Positions 53,690-64,000 of a stretch of DNA of 64,000 bases are shown piece after piece. Location of the stretch: assembly GCA_027422505.1 (NCBI GenBank), contig JAPQWV010000018.1, positions 17,936,001 to 18,000,000 of the forward strand. Direction: 5' to 3'. This stretch comes from Craterostigma plantagineum (Eukaryota > Streptophyta > Magnoliopsida > Lamiales > Linderniaceae). The translations under genes were made by a program, and so were the position numbers. The notes under the pieces were generated by a model. The model ran no database searches and was not told the DNA's origin. It was given only the letters and a program-made list of their open reading frames with translations. How positions within the stretch are numbered: position 1 is the stretch's first letter; each line of letters begins with the position of its first letter.

Positions 53690-56556
53690 AACTTGATTTC
53701 TCATTCCGAGCATACTTCGTAGTCGTACGAAGTCTTCCTTCTTGAGTGGCTTGGTGAAAATATCGGCTACTTGATCTTTGGACTTCACGTATTCCATTTC
53801 AACGCCCTTCCTTGTGATGCACTCTCTTATATAATGGTAGCGCGTATCGATGTGCTTGCTTTATGGAAGACTGGGTTCTTGGCCAACACTATTGCTGACT
53901 TATTATCCACATGAATCTTAGTTGGCTCGTCTTGAGGAATTCCCAACTCATTAAGCAGATTGCGAAGCGAAACTGCATGACATACACATGAGGTAGCCGC
54001 CACATACTCTGCTTCACACGTAGAGAGGGTAACAATCGGTTGCTTCTTTGACATCCATGTGAAGGCAGTGTCTCCCATGTAAAACACGAAGCCACTTGTG
54101 CTTTTACGATCATCGACATCTCCTCCCAGTCGCTATCACTATATCCCACGAGCTTGAACTCATTAGAACTTGTGTAGTGCAAGCCATAGTTAGTCGTACC
54201 TTTGATGTTTCGGAGAATTCTCTTTGCCGCCTTCAAGTGAGTCGTTGTTGGAGTTTCCAAGTCGACTGACGACTCCAACCGCATATAAGATATCGGGTCT
54301 TGTGCACGTCAAGTACCTTAGACTTCCAACCAAGCTCTTAAAGATTGTTGAATCCACTTTTTCACCTTCTTCATGCTTGGTTAACTTAGAACCGCATTCC
54401 ATTGGTGTGTCGACGGGATTTGCATCATCCATCTTGAATTTCTTGAGTATCTCCTTAGCATAGCCTTCTTGAGTATGAGAATCCCATTGTCACCTTGCTT
54501 CACTTCGATTCCAAGATAGTACGCCATAAGCCCGATGTCGGTCATCTCGAACTCCCTAGTCATCTCTCTTTTAAAGTCCTTGAACATGCTTGGGTTGCTG
54601 CCTGTGAAGATTAAGTCGTCCACATACAAGCATACAATTAAGATATCGTTACCTTGTAGTTTGATGTAGAGTGCATGCTTGTATGGACACTTGATGAAGT
54701 TTCTCCCTTGAAGGTACTTGTCGATCCGTGAGTTCCAAGCTCTCGGTGCTTGCTTCAACCCGTAAAGAGCCTTCTTCAATCTCAAAACCTCGTCTTCTTC
54801 TCCAGCTACTTTATACCCTTGCGGTTGCTCTATATAAACTTCCTCCTCAAGAACTCCATTCAGAAATGCGGACTTCACATCCATTTGATGAATTCTCCAA
54901 TTGTTCTGAGCTACCAAAGATATTATTAGTCGAACAGTTTCTAGCCGAGAGTCTGGAGCAAATACCTCGTCATAGTCGATCCCCGCTATTTGACTGTAGC
55001 CTTTAGCCACTAATCTCGCCTTGTATCTTTCAACTTCTCCTTTGGCATTTTTCTTTGCTTTATACACCCATTTTACGCCAATCGCCTTATGCCCCTTTGG
55101 CAGTGTTGTTAGCTCCCAGGTGTCGTTCTTCTCGATAGCTTTAATTTCCTCACCCATGGCGTCATTCCAGTTCTTATTTCTCACGGCTTCTTGAAAGCTC
55201 ATCGGATCACTGCCCACGAAGAGGCAGAATAGAGTTAGGTTATCTTGATCTTCTGGTACTCCACATATCTCTTTTAGGCTTCTGAAGCGTGGGGTTCTCT
55301 CGCTTGAGCTTTCGTCTTCTGAATTCGCATGCGACGATGTTATTGGAGTAGTGGGCTCGTCTTCCACTTGCTCCATTGTTGGCTGTTCTTTAGTAGTTTC
55401 TTCAAAGAATGGAGTGTAATTGTACTCACCTCTGCATGTGTTCCAATCACATTCTCATTCTTCGTCGAATATCACGTCTCGACTGATGATAGTCTTCTTT
55501 GTCTTCGGATTGTAGAGTTTGTAACCCTTGGTGTTGTTGTTAAAGCCTATGAAGATGTACTTCTCACTTTTGTCGTCCAATTTGCTTCTTTTCTCGTCAG
55601 GAATGTGCACATGGGCTATGCTTCCGAAGACTCTTAGATGTGATATGCCAGGTTTCCTACCACTCCATGCTTCTTGCGGTGTCATTCCCGACACACTCCT
55701 TGTTGGAGATCGATTAGAGAGGTATACTGCACATGCAACTGCTTCTGCCCAGTACTCCTTCGGTAGCTTCTTACTCTTGAGCATGCTTCTAGCCATATCG
55801 AGGATTGTTCTGTTCTTTCTCTCTGGTACTCCATTCTGTTGGGGGGATCTTGGTACCGCTAGGGGCCGTCTTATCCCGTGCTCTTCACAATACTTATTAA
55901 ATTCTGTCGAGGTGAATTCTCCTCCACGATCGGATCTCATTGCTTTTATCTTGAGGCCACTTTCTTTCTCAACGAGGGCTTTGAACTTCTTGAAATTCTC
56001 GAATACTTTCGATTTGTGCTTTAAGAAGTATACACATGTCTTTCTTGAAAAGTCATCAATGAAGAGAAGGAAATAGTTACTCTTACCAAGTGAGCTCGGC
56101 TTGATTGGTCCGCACACATCAGTATGAATTAGCTCCAAGGGTCTTTTAGCTCTAGAGCTTGACTCATTTGGAAAACTCTTCTTGAACTGCTTTTCAATTA
56201 AGCATCCTTCGCATACTTGATTGGGGTGGTTGATGGATGGCAATCCTTTCACCATGTCCTTCTTTGATAGCAATTCTGGTCCGCCGAAATTTAGATGCCC
56301 ATATCGAAGATGCCAAATCCATGATGGATCCCTATAGCATGTCTTGAGGCATTTCGCGACATCATTCATGATGTTGAGGACGAACATTCGATTCCTTTGC
56401 ATTGGCACCTTAGTGGTTAATTTATTTGAACCGTCTCTTATAGAAAGGTTATTATCTCTTAGACGAATATCATAACCTTTCTCTAAGAGTTGCCCAAGAC
56501 TTAAGATGTTACTCTTCATCTCCGGCACATAGTAGACATTGGAGATGAATTGGTGC
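53690..56556 (-). pseudogene. Ty1/copia polyprotein (integrase, RT, RNase H), broken and truncated
   Basis: Read on the minus strand from 56528: the GAG-pre-integrase HHCC region (WHLRYGHLNFGG, CEGCLIEKQ), then the integrase core (HTDVCGPI...DDFSRKTCVYF...DRGGEF and the late Glu in SPQQNGVPERKNRT). An in-frame stop lies near 55453, then RT (WVYKAKKNAKGEVERYKARL, QMDVKSAFLNG, LYVDDLIFTG). A frameshift near 54440 and further shifts follow in the RNase H part (LVGYSDSDW, TLSTCEAEYVAA, KIHVDNKSAI). The 5' part, gag and 5' LTR were separated by the Athila-type insertion at 56557. Inactive. Confidence 0.9.
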
Positions 56557-58027
56557 TGATAAACGTATTTTCATTCGTTTATCTCCATCATTTCATGTTG
56601 AATATTTGGTTTATGTGAGTTGTCTCATGCATTTATTCATAATTTTTACATATTTTGATGTCAAAGGTTTATGAGGCGATATTTGGGATGAACTGCGTAA
56701 ACATGGAGCAGAAATTACAATTTTTTAATCAACACGGCCTTCAACATGGCCTTGTCCAGCAGAAGGAAGGAGAACTCTAGCTTCGGCCTCCCAACACAGC
56801 CTTTAACACGGCCGTGTTTGTCAGCAGAAAAGAAGCACACTTGCGGCCCTTCAACATGGCCTGACACACGGCCATGTTTGTCAGCATAAAGGAAATCATA
56901 GTTGCGGCCCTTCAACATGGCCTGATACATGGCCGTGTTTATCAACAGTGTTGGGCCTTAAACCCTAAGCCCGAATGATACATGGCCGTGTTTGAGGCCG
57001 TGTTCACCATGTTTTCTACTTAAGCCGCAATTTGAAGCCCTAAGAGCATCTAAGCTACCACAACTCATTTCTAATCACCAAAAACACCTCAAAGGACGAC
57101 TCAAGAACCCTAGAGATCAATCTCAAATGATCTCTAGGTGCTAAAGTGAAGATTTGAAGCTCATTTACACCGGAGGATCGAACAAAGTACGAGGGATAAG
57201 CTTGAGCTCGCTAAAAAGGGAAGAATCTATGTATTTCTCTGCTTTGTTTCGTATACATTTCGTGGCTTCTTCCTTCACTATGAGTAGCTAATCATTTTGT
57301 GTGTTTGGGATGAGAAAAACGCTAGATAGCGTCGTAGTTTGGATGTAAAATACTCGTGAACACATGATATGGCTTTGTATCGTTTATGACAGCTTTTATT
57401 CGATTCAATATGTCTATGTATTGTTTTGAGAATCACATTTGGCATGTCTATGTGTTGGTGTGATGTTTAGTAGACCATTAAGGGCGAAAGCTAAATGACG
57501 GTTCGTTCTATCGTAAACGTTAGGCGTCGGCTATAGGGCGAAAGCAAATAGTCGACCCTCAATTTAGATAAACTACTATATATTCTCATTAGTCATTACC
57601 ATTTAGGGCAAAAGCTAAGTTGGAAACGAGTAGGAATTATCGTGACATAGTCATTAATCATGTGGTAACGGTAGTTACGACTTCATCGACGATATCTAGC
57701 GGGATTCGAAATCCCAAGCACATTCCTTTTATTCAAAGTTACTCTTAAATGTTTAGTGTTTTGATCATTTTTCTGTGTTAGTTTAAGTTGTGACTGGTTC
57801 AAATATAAAAATCTCAATCATTTGTTAGGCTAGATATTAAATTGATAGGTTATTACTAGTAATCAAGATTATTCATCGTGTTCGATACTCGAATACTCGC
57901 TATAGCTATTTTACAAACGATAGGTACACTGCCTATTGCACGTGGTGATAGTTATAACATATTCGTTTTAATTATTACTTGACGTACTTGCACGAACATT
58001 TGTTTAAAACGTACACGCGCGCGATCA
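56557..58027 (+). repeat. 5' LTR of the second Athila-type element
   Basis: Starts TGATAAACGTATTTTC and ends GCGCGATCA, matching the ends of the young element's LTR (TGATAAACG...GATCA). The 3' half shares AGGGCGAAAGC words (57480-57620) and the GCGGGATTCGAAATCCC near-palindrome (about 57699) with it; the rest is diverged. Confidence 0.9.
56733..57010. repeat. ACGGCCGTG-containing tandem repeats in the U3 of the second element
   Basis: About three units of 60-66 bp (CAGCAGAA...GGCCC TTCAACATGGCCT...ACACGGCCGTGTTTGT), plus single motifs on both sides. The core ACACGGCCGTGT / CATGGCCGTG corresponds to the GTCACGGCCGTGAC palindrome of the young element at the same relative place. A further cluster of the motif lies after pol at about 63765-63850. 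Confidence 0.85.
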
Positions 58028-58033
58028 AGTTTT

Positions 58034-58051
58034 TGGCGCCGTTGCCGGGGA
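58034..58051 (+). other. Primer-binding site, tRNA-Asp type
   Basis: TGGCGCCGTTGCCGGGGA, six bases after the 5' LTR; identical to that of the young element. Confidence 0.92.
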
Positions 58052-58216
58052 ATAATTTGATATTAGGAAAACCTAAGTTCGATAATTTAGCCATTCACTT
58101 ATTTGTTATTTTATTCTAGTTTATCAGAATTTCTTTGACTTGCGATTATTTTTCCGGTTGTGACTTGTTAATAACTAACGAGATTCGTTGGTCTTCAGGG
58201 TGTACTCTTACAGTGA

Positions 58217-60030
58217 ATGACCCGAAATCATCCATCGTATCCACTCATTGAAGCATCTCCGGATTTCGAGCGTACATTGCGACGAAGACTAAGGCAGGAA
58301 GTAATTGGAAGTTCTTCGTCCGACAACTCATTTCAGCTAGTTGATTATTCTCAAGACGCAACAGAAGGTTCTCAGGACACGGCAAACACTTCTCACATCG
58401 AGACGTCAGTTGATAGTTCAGGAACACCAAAGGAAATGGCAGATCAAGAAATTAATAACGAGGAGCAAATCACTGCAAGATTTGCTCAAGCACGACACAC
58501 TTGGTGGTACGGAATCGGCAATTGTGATACCACCTTTCGAGAGCAACAACTTCGAGTTGAAGCATTCGTGGCTTCAAATGATATTTCAAATGGCCCAATT
58601 CGAAGGAAGGTCTGAAGATGATCCGTACAAACACATAAAGGCGTTTCTGACAATTACGGACACTATCAAGATTAATGGATTTCCAAATGACACCATCAAG
58701 CTTATGCTATTTTCATTTTCTCTCAAAGACAAAGCAAATGAGTGGTTGGAGCTATTACCACCTAGGTCCATCACTACTTGGGACGAGCTGCGATGAGCCT
58801 TCCTTGGCTACTTCTTCCCACAATCGAAGGTACTTCGGTTGAAAACTGAAATTTCGCTCTTTCATCAGAAGGACACGGAGAACCTCTACGAAGCTTGGGA
58901 GAGGTACAAAGCCTTATTAAAGAGATGTCCGCAGCATGGAATGACAAAGGCCGCAATCGTTAATCGATTCCACAAAGCACTCAATGATCAAACGGCCCAT
59001 ATGCTAGACGGGGCCGCAAACAGAGGACTTGTGAAGCTCAGTGCCACAGAAGCTTGGAACCTAATTGAAGATTATACAAGGAACAGCTTCATGCGAGGCA
59101 ACACAAGAATGAGGGTGCCTGGAGTGTTCGAAGTAAGTGAGGACACGGCGATGAATGCTAAGTTTGACGCTCTTCAACAACAAGTTGCCACGACGCAAAC
59201 TCAACTTCAGAAGATGATCAATGCGCTACTACCAAAAGTTGCCCAACCACCGACCGTTAATGCTGTAATGACACCGATGATCGCTGCACCACCGCAACAG
59301 ATACCTTACATACCGCAATGTGGTAATTGTGGTGCAGCCCACGAGACGTCGGAATGTCAAGCCATACCACCGGTGGAACACGTTGACTACAAGGGAAATT
59401 ATCAAGGTCAGAGAAGCTTCCAACCTCGAGCACATCCGATCTTTCTTACGGAAATCAAGGCCATCAAGTGCAAAGGCAATCTGGTTACCAACAAGGGCCA
59501 CCACCGGGATTTCAAGCCGGAGGATCAAGCAATAACTATCAGAATACGGCTCAGGGTTCAGGACAAATGACATGAGGGATATGAAGGGTATGATGGAAAG
59601 ACTCCTCTCAAACTTCGACAAGACTACTCAAGCCCATGAGAGTCGATTAACAAAGATGGAAGAACAATTCCAATCCATTGATCTCCGAGCTCAAAATACA
59701 GATGCGTCTGTACGAAAATTGGAGTTGCAAGTTGGCCAAATAGCAAAGCAATTGGCTGAATGACCTCAAGGTTCACTTCCCAGCTATACCGAGACGAATC
59801 CTAGGGAACATTGCAAGGCCGTCACTTTAAGGAACGGGAAGGAGCTACAAGAGCGGGAGCAGACTGTAAGAAAGCAATCTCCGGAGAAGACTAACGTCGA
59901 GGGCCATGAAGAGCAGGTTTAAAAAAATGAAGAAGAAAGGCCCGAAAGACCGGAAGTTGAAAAGGAGAATGAGAAGGAAATTAGCCGACCAAAGTTATAT
60001 CAACCGAAGATTCTTATCCAGCTAGACTGA
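58217..60030 (+). pseudogene. Gag of the second Athila-type element, broken
   Basis: The start (MTRNHPSYPLIEASPDFERT) is followed by a frameshift near 58480, after which the gag core is readable (TESAIVIPPFESNNFELKHS). Stops interrupt it at 58794 (TGA), about 59568 (TGA), 59761 (TGA) and 59920 (TAA), with another frameshift near 59440. The zinc-knuckle-like CGNCGAAHETSEC and the coiled coil (MTKMEE-like LTKMEEQFQSIDLRAQN) can still be seen. Several stops are CGA-to-TGA changes, as expected after cytosine methylation and deamination. Confidence 0.9.
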
Positions 60031-60065
60031 GGAAGGATCGAGACGAGGAACAGTTCGGTAAATTC

Positions 60066-60767
60066 ATGGGTATGTGTAAACAAATACATATTAACTTTCC
60101 GTTTGTTGAAGCCATTACGCAGATGGCTCGTTTCACGAAGTTTCTAAAGGACTTGCTCACCAACCGGAGGAAGCTTGAAGATGTGTCCACTGTGCACCTA
60201 AGAGGAGAATGTTCAGCCATTCTACAAAGCAAGATTCCAAAGAAGCTTAAGGACCCAGGGAGTTTTACTATTCCATGCCTTATTGGCGATGTTGTTGTCG
60301 AACGCGCTTTAGCCGATCTAGGAGTTAGTATAAATTTAATGACATTCTCCATGTTTAAGAGACTAGGTCTCAGCGAACCCAGACCCACTAGGATGAGCCT
60401 CCAATTGGCTGATAGATCTTTAAAATATCATCGAGGTGTTATCAAGGATGTCCTAGTTAAGGTGGATAAGTTTATTATCCCCGTTGATTTTGTCATCTTG
60501 GATATGGAGAAAGACGAAAATATTCCTCTTATCCTCGTTCGATCTTTTTTAGCCACCGGTGAATCCATGATAGATGTCAGATATGGCACTTTGACTCTAA
60601 CAGTGGATGGTGAGAAAGTAACTTTTAATATGGCAGACTCTATGAAAAGTCCTAGCTCACTCGATGATAAATGTTATTACGTGGATGTGTTTGAGCAAGA
60701 TGTTCTCTTTTCTTTGGAGGACTTATTGCAGGTTATGGCGGAAACGATAAGCAAATATCCACAGTGA
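60066..60767 (+). CDS. Aspartic protease region of the second Athila-type element
   Basis: An open 233-codon frame corresponding to residues about 590-830 of the young element's polyprotein. It contains the active-site block [30 protein letters not shown] and [20 protein letters not shown], where the usual GRPF reads VRSF. The frame ends just after entering the region before RT and overlaps the next frame by 4 bases, which suggests a frameshift in an originally continuous polyprotein. Confidence 0.8.
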   Translation: MGMCKQIHINFPFVEAITQMARFTKFLKDLLTNRRKLEDVSTVHLRGECSAILQSKIPKKLKDPGSFTIPCLIGDVVVERALADLGVSINLMTFSMFKRLGLSEPRPTRMSLQLADRSLKYHRGVIKDVLVKVDKFIIPVDFVILDMEKDENIPLILVRSFLATGESMIDVRYGTLTLTVDGEKVTFNMADSMKSPSSLDDKCYYVDVFEQDVLFSLEDLLQVMAETISKYPQ

Positions 60768-62635
60768 TGGCCATTGATGAGCATGACGACGACATTGATG
60801 AGCCCGTAACGACTGTCCACGAAAGTAAAGAGGAGGATAAGGAGAAGAGTTCGATCGAAGAGCCACCGGTTCTTGAACTCAAACAATTGCCTGAGTATCT
60901 CGAATATGCAGACGGCGATTCAAAATTACCGGTGATTATATCCTCAAACCTCGACGATGAGCAGAAAGACCAACTATTAGAAGTGCTGCGAGAGCATAAG
61001 AAGGCCTTGGCGTGGAAGATATCAGACATTCGCGGGATTAGCCCGAGTTATTGTACGCACAAGATTCTCATGGAGGACGACTTCAAACTTGTAGCCCAAC
61101 GACAAAGGAGGTTAAACCCGAACATGAAGGACGTTGTCAAAAAGGAAGTTATTAAGCTACTAGATGCTGGAGTGATTTACCCGATCTCAGATAGCGCGCG
61201 GGTTAGTCCAGTTCAGGTGGTTCCAAAGAAGGGAGGCATGACGGTCGTCCCCAATGAAAAGAATGAGTTGATTTCGACAAGGACAGTAACCGGATGGCGT
61301 GTATGCATCGACTACAGGAAGTTGAATGACGCCACAAGAAAAGATCATTTTCCTTTACCCTTTATTGATCAAATGCTTGAAAAGTTATCTGGACATGCAT
61401 TTTACTGTTTTCTTGATGGCCTGTCAGGTTATTTGCAGATTCCTATAGCACCGAAGGACCAAGAGAAGACCACGTTTACTTGCCCGTTCGGAACATTTGC
61501 TTATCGGCGGATGCCATTTGGACTGTGCAACGCCCCTACCACATTTCAGCGATGCATGATGGCTATCTTTGATGAATTGGTGGGCGACATTATGGAAGTG
61601 TTCATGGATGATTTCTCAGTGTTCGGTACCTCTTTCAATAATTGCTTAACTAATCTTAAGAGTGTGTTACAACGTTGTGAGGAAACGAATTTAGCACTTA
61701 ATTGGGAAAAATGTCACTTTATGGTTCGGGAGGGCATAGTTTTGGGACACAAGATATCCTCTAAGGGGATTGAAGTGGACCGAGCTAAGATCGAAACAAT
61801 AGAAAAACTACCAATCCCCTCGAACGTAAAGGCTGTTAGGAGTTTTCTAGGTCATACGGGATTTTATCATAGATTCATAAAGGATTTTTCAAAAATCGCT
61901 CGACCGATGTCTAAGTTATTAGAAAAAGATGCTCCGTTCGATTTTAATGATGAATGTATTAATGCTTTCATGTTGCTTAAAGAGAGACTTGTATCCGCAC
62001 CCATTATGACCGCTCCTGATTGGGGGCTACCTTTTGAACTAATGTGCGATGCTAGTGACTACGCAGTGGGAGCTGTATTGGGGCAGCGAAAGGATAAACA
62101 TTTTCGACCAATCTATCATGTAAGTAAGACGTTGGATGCAGCTCAAGCCAATTACACTACCACCGAAAAGGAACTCCTAGCTGTCGTGTTCGCCTTCGAC
62201 AAATTCAGGTCATATCTTATTTTAACGAAAGTTATTGTTTTTACTGATCATTCTGCACTTAAGTACTTGCTAGCTAATCCGGATGCAAAGCCTCGACTCA
62301 TTAGATGGATTTTACTCCTTCAAGAGTTCGACATCGAGATTCGGGATAAGAAAGGTGCAGAAAACATTGTCGCAGACCACCTCTCTCGACTAGAGGAGCA
62401 TGAAATACAAGATACCAACAGAAGGACAATCGTTGATACGTTCCCGGACGAGCATTTCTACGCCGTACGAACAGTAAGCGAAGAAATCCCGTGGTTTGCA
62501 GATTTAGCTAACTACCTTGTTGCGAGGATCTTACCTAAGGAGTACACGAGTCAACAAAAGAAGAAATTCTTTTCTGACTTAAGTACTACTTTTGGGAAGA
62601 CCCTTATCTTTTCAGGAGATGTGCAAACCAAGTAA
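60764..62635 (+). CDS. Reverse transcriptase-RNase H of the second Athila-type element, open frame
   Basis: A 623-codon uninterrupted frame. RT blocks in order: [81 protein letters not shown] and the catalytic [10 protein letters not shown] near residue 285 (Asp-Asp kept). RNase [52 protein letters not shown]. The frame stops at 62633-62635 before the integrase zinc finger. Typical of the Athila/Tat branch of Ty3-type elements. Confidence 0.92.
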   Translation: MMAIDEHDDDIDEPVTTVHESKEEDKEKSSIEEPPVLELKQLPEYLEYADGDSKLPVIISSNLDDEQKDQLLEVLREHKKALAWKISDIRGISPSYCTHKILMEDDFKLVAQRQRRLNPNMKDVVKKEVIKLLDAGVIYPISDSARVSPVQVVPKKGGMTVVPNEKNELISTRTVTGWRVCIDYRKLNDATRKDHFPLPFIDQMLEKLSGHAFYCFLDGLSGYLQIPIAPKDQEKTTFTCPFGTFAYRRMPFGLCNAPTTFQRCMMAIFDELVGDIMEVFMDDFSVFGTSFNNCLTNLKSVLQRCEETNLALNWEKCHFMVREGIVLGHKISSKGIEVDRAKIETIEKLPIPSNVKAVRSFLGHTGFYHRFIKDFSKIARPMSKLLEKDAPFDFNDECINAFMLLKERLVSAPIMTAPDWGLPFELMCDASDYAVGAVLGQRKDKHFRPIYHVSKTLDAAQANYTTTEKELLAVVFAFDKFRSYLILTKVIVFTDHSALKYLLANPDAKPRLIRWILLLQEFDIEIRDKKGAENIVADHLSRLEEHEIQDTNRRTIVDTFPDEHFYAVRTVSEEIPWFADLANYLVARILPKEYTSQQKKKFFSDLSTTFGKTLIFSGDVQTK

Positions 62636-62649
62636 TCCGAAGGTCCGTT

Positions 62650-63637
62650 GCTTTCCCCGAAACAATGAAGATTATCGAGCATTGCCACGGCGGACCAACT
62701 GGAGGGCATTATGCAGCTAATCGAACCGCCCAAAAGGTACTTGAATGCGGCTTCTATTGGCCGACAATTTTTAAGGATGCTAATATGTACGTCAACACAT
62801 GTGACCAATGTCAACGAGCAGGTAACATCTCTAAACGCGATGAAATGCCTCAGAACTTTATCTTAGTTTGCAAAGTGTTCGATGTTTGGGGTATAGACTT
62901 TATGGGTCCATTTCCCAGCTCGTACAACAACAAATATATTATTGTGGCTGTTGACTACGTGTCCAAGTGGGCGAAAGCTCAAGCTTTACCCACGAACGAT
63001 GCTAGGGTGGTTGTTAGATTTCTACGAGCATTGTTCTCACGGTTCGGGTCACCTAAATGCATTATTAGTGATAAGGGTACTCATTTTTGCAACATCCAAT
63101 TCGCACGTACCTTAGAAAGATAGGTGTTAAGCATAACACTTCTACTCCTTATCACCCACAAGCAAGTGGTCAAGTAGAAGTAGTTAACCGTGAGTTGAAG
63201 CGCTAGAGAAAACCATAGATGGGAATCGACGGGAATGAGCGAATAAGCTTAACGACGTACTTTGGGCTTATAGGACTACATATAAGACACCAATAGGCAC
63301 TACTCCATATCGACTAGTTTACGGAAAGGCATGTCACCTTCCTGTTGAACTAGAACATAAAGCCTACTGGGCGATAAAGTCTTTAAACCTCGATTTGGTG
63401 CAAGCCGGTGAAAAACGTAAGCTCCAAATCAATGAGCTTGATGAATGGCGTTTGTCGGCATACGACAATACAAAAATGTATACGGTTACTCGCGTTTTTC
63501 CATATGGTAGTGTCGAAATTTCAAATGTTGTGCAGGGAAATTTCAAGGTTAATGGCCAACGACTGAAGCATTATTATGGTGGAGGAGAAGACACGGGCAC
63601 AAAGGAGGTCATGTACCTCGATTTCAAGCTACCGTAG
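62650..63637 (+). pseudogene. Integrase of the second Athila-type element, broken
   Basis: The HHCC zinc finger ([20 protein letters not shown] ... CDQCQRAG) and the catalytic core start ([32 protein letters not shown]) are readable up to a stop at 63121. The third catalytic block continues in another frame ([18 protein letters not shown]) up to a TAG near 63204. The C-terminal part resumes from about 63395 ([20 protein letters not shown] to [26 protein letters not shown]). It apparently lacks some 40-50 residues usually found between those blocks. The end [12 protein letters not shown] matches the end of the young element's gag-protease. Confidence 0.85.
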
Positions 63638-64000
63638 AACGAAAAGGTACGTCTGGCTCACGACATTAAAGAAGCGCTTCTTGGGAGGCAACCCAGGTAA
63701 TTGCATTAATTTTAAATAAGTGTGTACCTTAGGAAGTAAAAAAAAATTATAACTGTTGACATACATGGCCACAGACACGGCCGTGCCTAGCCATGTATGA
63801 GCAAGACAATCTCACGGCCTATACACACGGCCACTGACATGGCCGTGTTTGGTTATAAAAAAAAAAAGAAAGAAATGAAAATGAAAAAGTAAAAAAATAA
63901 TAGTAATAATAATAATTAAATATATAAACAAAAAAATATTATTATTATAATAATCATAAATAAATAAAAAAAATAAAAATAAAATAAAAATAAAATAAAA
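63638..64000. other. Post-pol untranslated region of the second element
   Basis: It begins with a block shared with the young element (AAGAAGCGCTTCTTGGGAGG then CAACCCAGG at about 63671-63699). A cluster of ACACGGCCGTG/ACATGGCC motifs follows at 63765-63850, then an A-rich (TAAA/AATAA)n tract to the window's edge. Confidence 0.7.

Larger units (their letters stand above)
56557..64000 (+). mobile_element. Second Athila-type LTR retrotransposon, 5' LTR through pol, running off the window
   Basis: The 5' LTR (56557-58027) is followed by a tRNA-Asp-type primer-binding site at 58034-58051, then gag, protease, RT-RNase H and integrase in the order of Ty3-type elements. Gag is about 70% similar to the young element by eye. 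The 3' LTR is beyond the window, so the duplication cannot be checked. Gag and integrase are broken, RT-RNase H is open. It sits inside the copia element that ends at 56556. Confidence 0.93.

Noticed and set aside
56715..56945. Minus-strand frame with repeated ADKHGRV
   Set aside because: Product of the 60-66-bp tandem repeats in the U3 of the second Athila-type LTR.

Overview
This is nuclear DNA of a flowering plant, most likely a eudicot. The genes are split by many short GT-AG introns. Several families are plant-specific (TCP, DUF538, DUF26, plant-type SCAMP, Ole e 1-like). There is a nuclear tRNA-Gly gene, and roughly half of the window is transposable-element DNA: copia and Athila-type LTR retrotransposons, hAT, Mutator-like, PIF/Harbinger-like and Helitron sequences. 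I cannot name the species.

Layout. 1-5.8 kb: a copia retrotransposon broken by a decayed hAT transposon, then AT-rich DNA closed by a Helitron 3' terminus. 6.1-12.4 kb: a small secreted LysM gene, a 13-exon SCAMP gene and, tail to tail with it, a HAL2/SAL1-type phosphatase. 12.6-20.1 kb: three nested elements, a Mutator-like element holding a short hAT that holds a 6.7 kb LTR retrotransposon without gag or pol and with long tandem repeats. 20.9-25.8 kb: a head-to-head pair, an uncharacterised Cys-rich protein assembled here from five small exons and a RING1-type Polycomb E3 ligase. 26.5-31.7 kb: a hAT MITE and a 4 kb non-autonomous Mutator-like element with a 218-bp tandem array and inverted copies of it. 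32.0-44.5 kb is the gene-rich part: OB-fold protein, Pro-rich small protein, GDSL lipase, TCP factor, CLE-like peptide candidate, tRNA-Gly(GCC), DUF538, DUF26 and Ole e 1-like genes, with a hAT MITE and a solo LTR between them.

44.6-64 kb is retrotransposon territory: a solo LTR; a PIF/Harbinger-like element interrupted by a very young full-length Athila-type element (45192-52484, minus strand); and a degenerate copia element (minus) whose 5' half is cut off by a second Athila-type element running off the right edge. The young element has one intact 883-codon gag-protease frame and no reverse transcriptase, RNase H or integrase. Its frame ends in residues that match the last residues of pol in the second element, so pol was apparently lost by an internal deletion. 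The second element has a broken gag and integrase but an open RT-RNase H frame.

None of the host genes forms an operon; their relations are shared promoters (20.9/22.6 kb and 41.2/42.0 kb) and convergent pairs (SCAMP/HAL2-like and OB-fold/Pro-rich). Exon boundaries were set by eye from splice signals, reading phase and family resemblance. Insertion boundaries were set from exact or near-exact target-site duplications, which are listed with each element.
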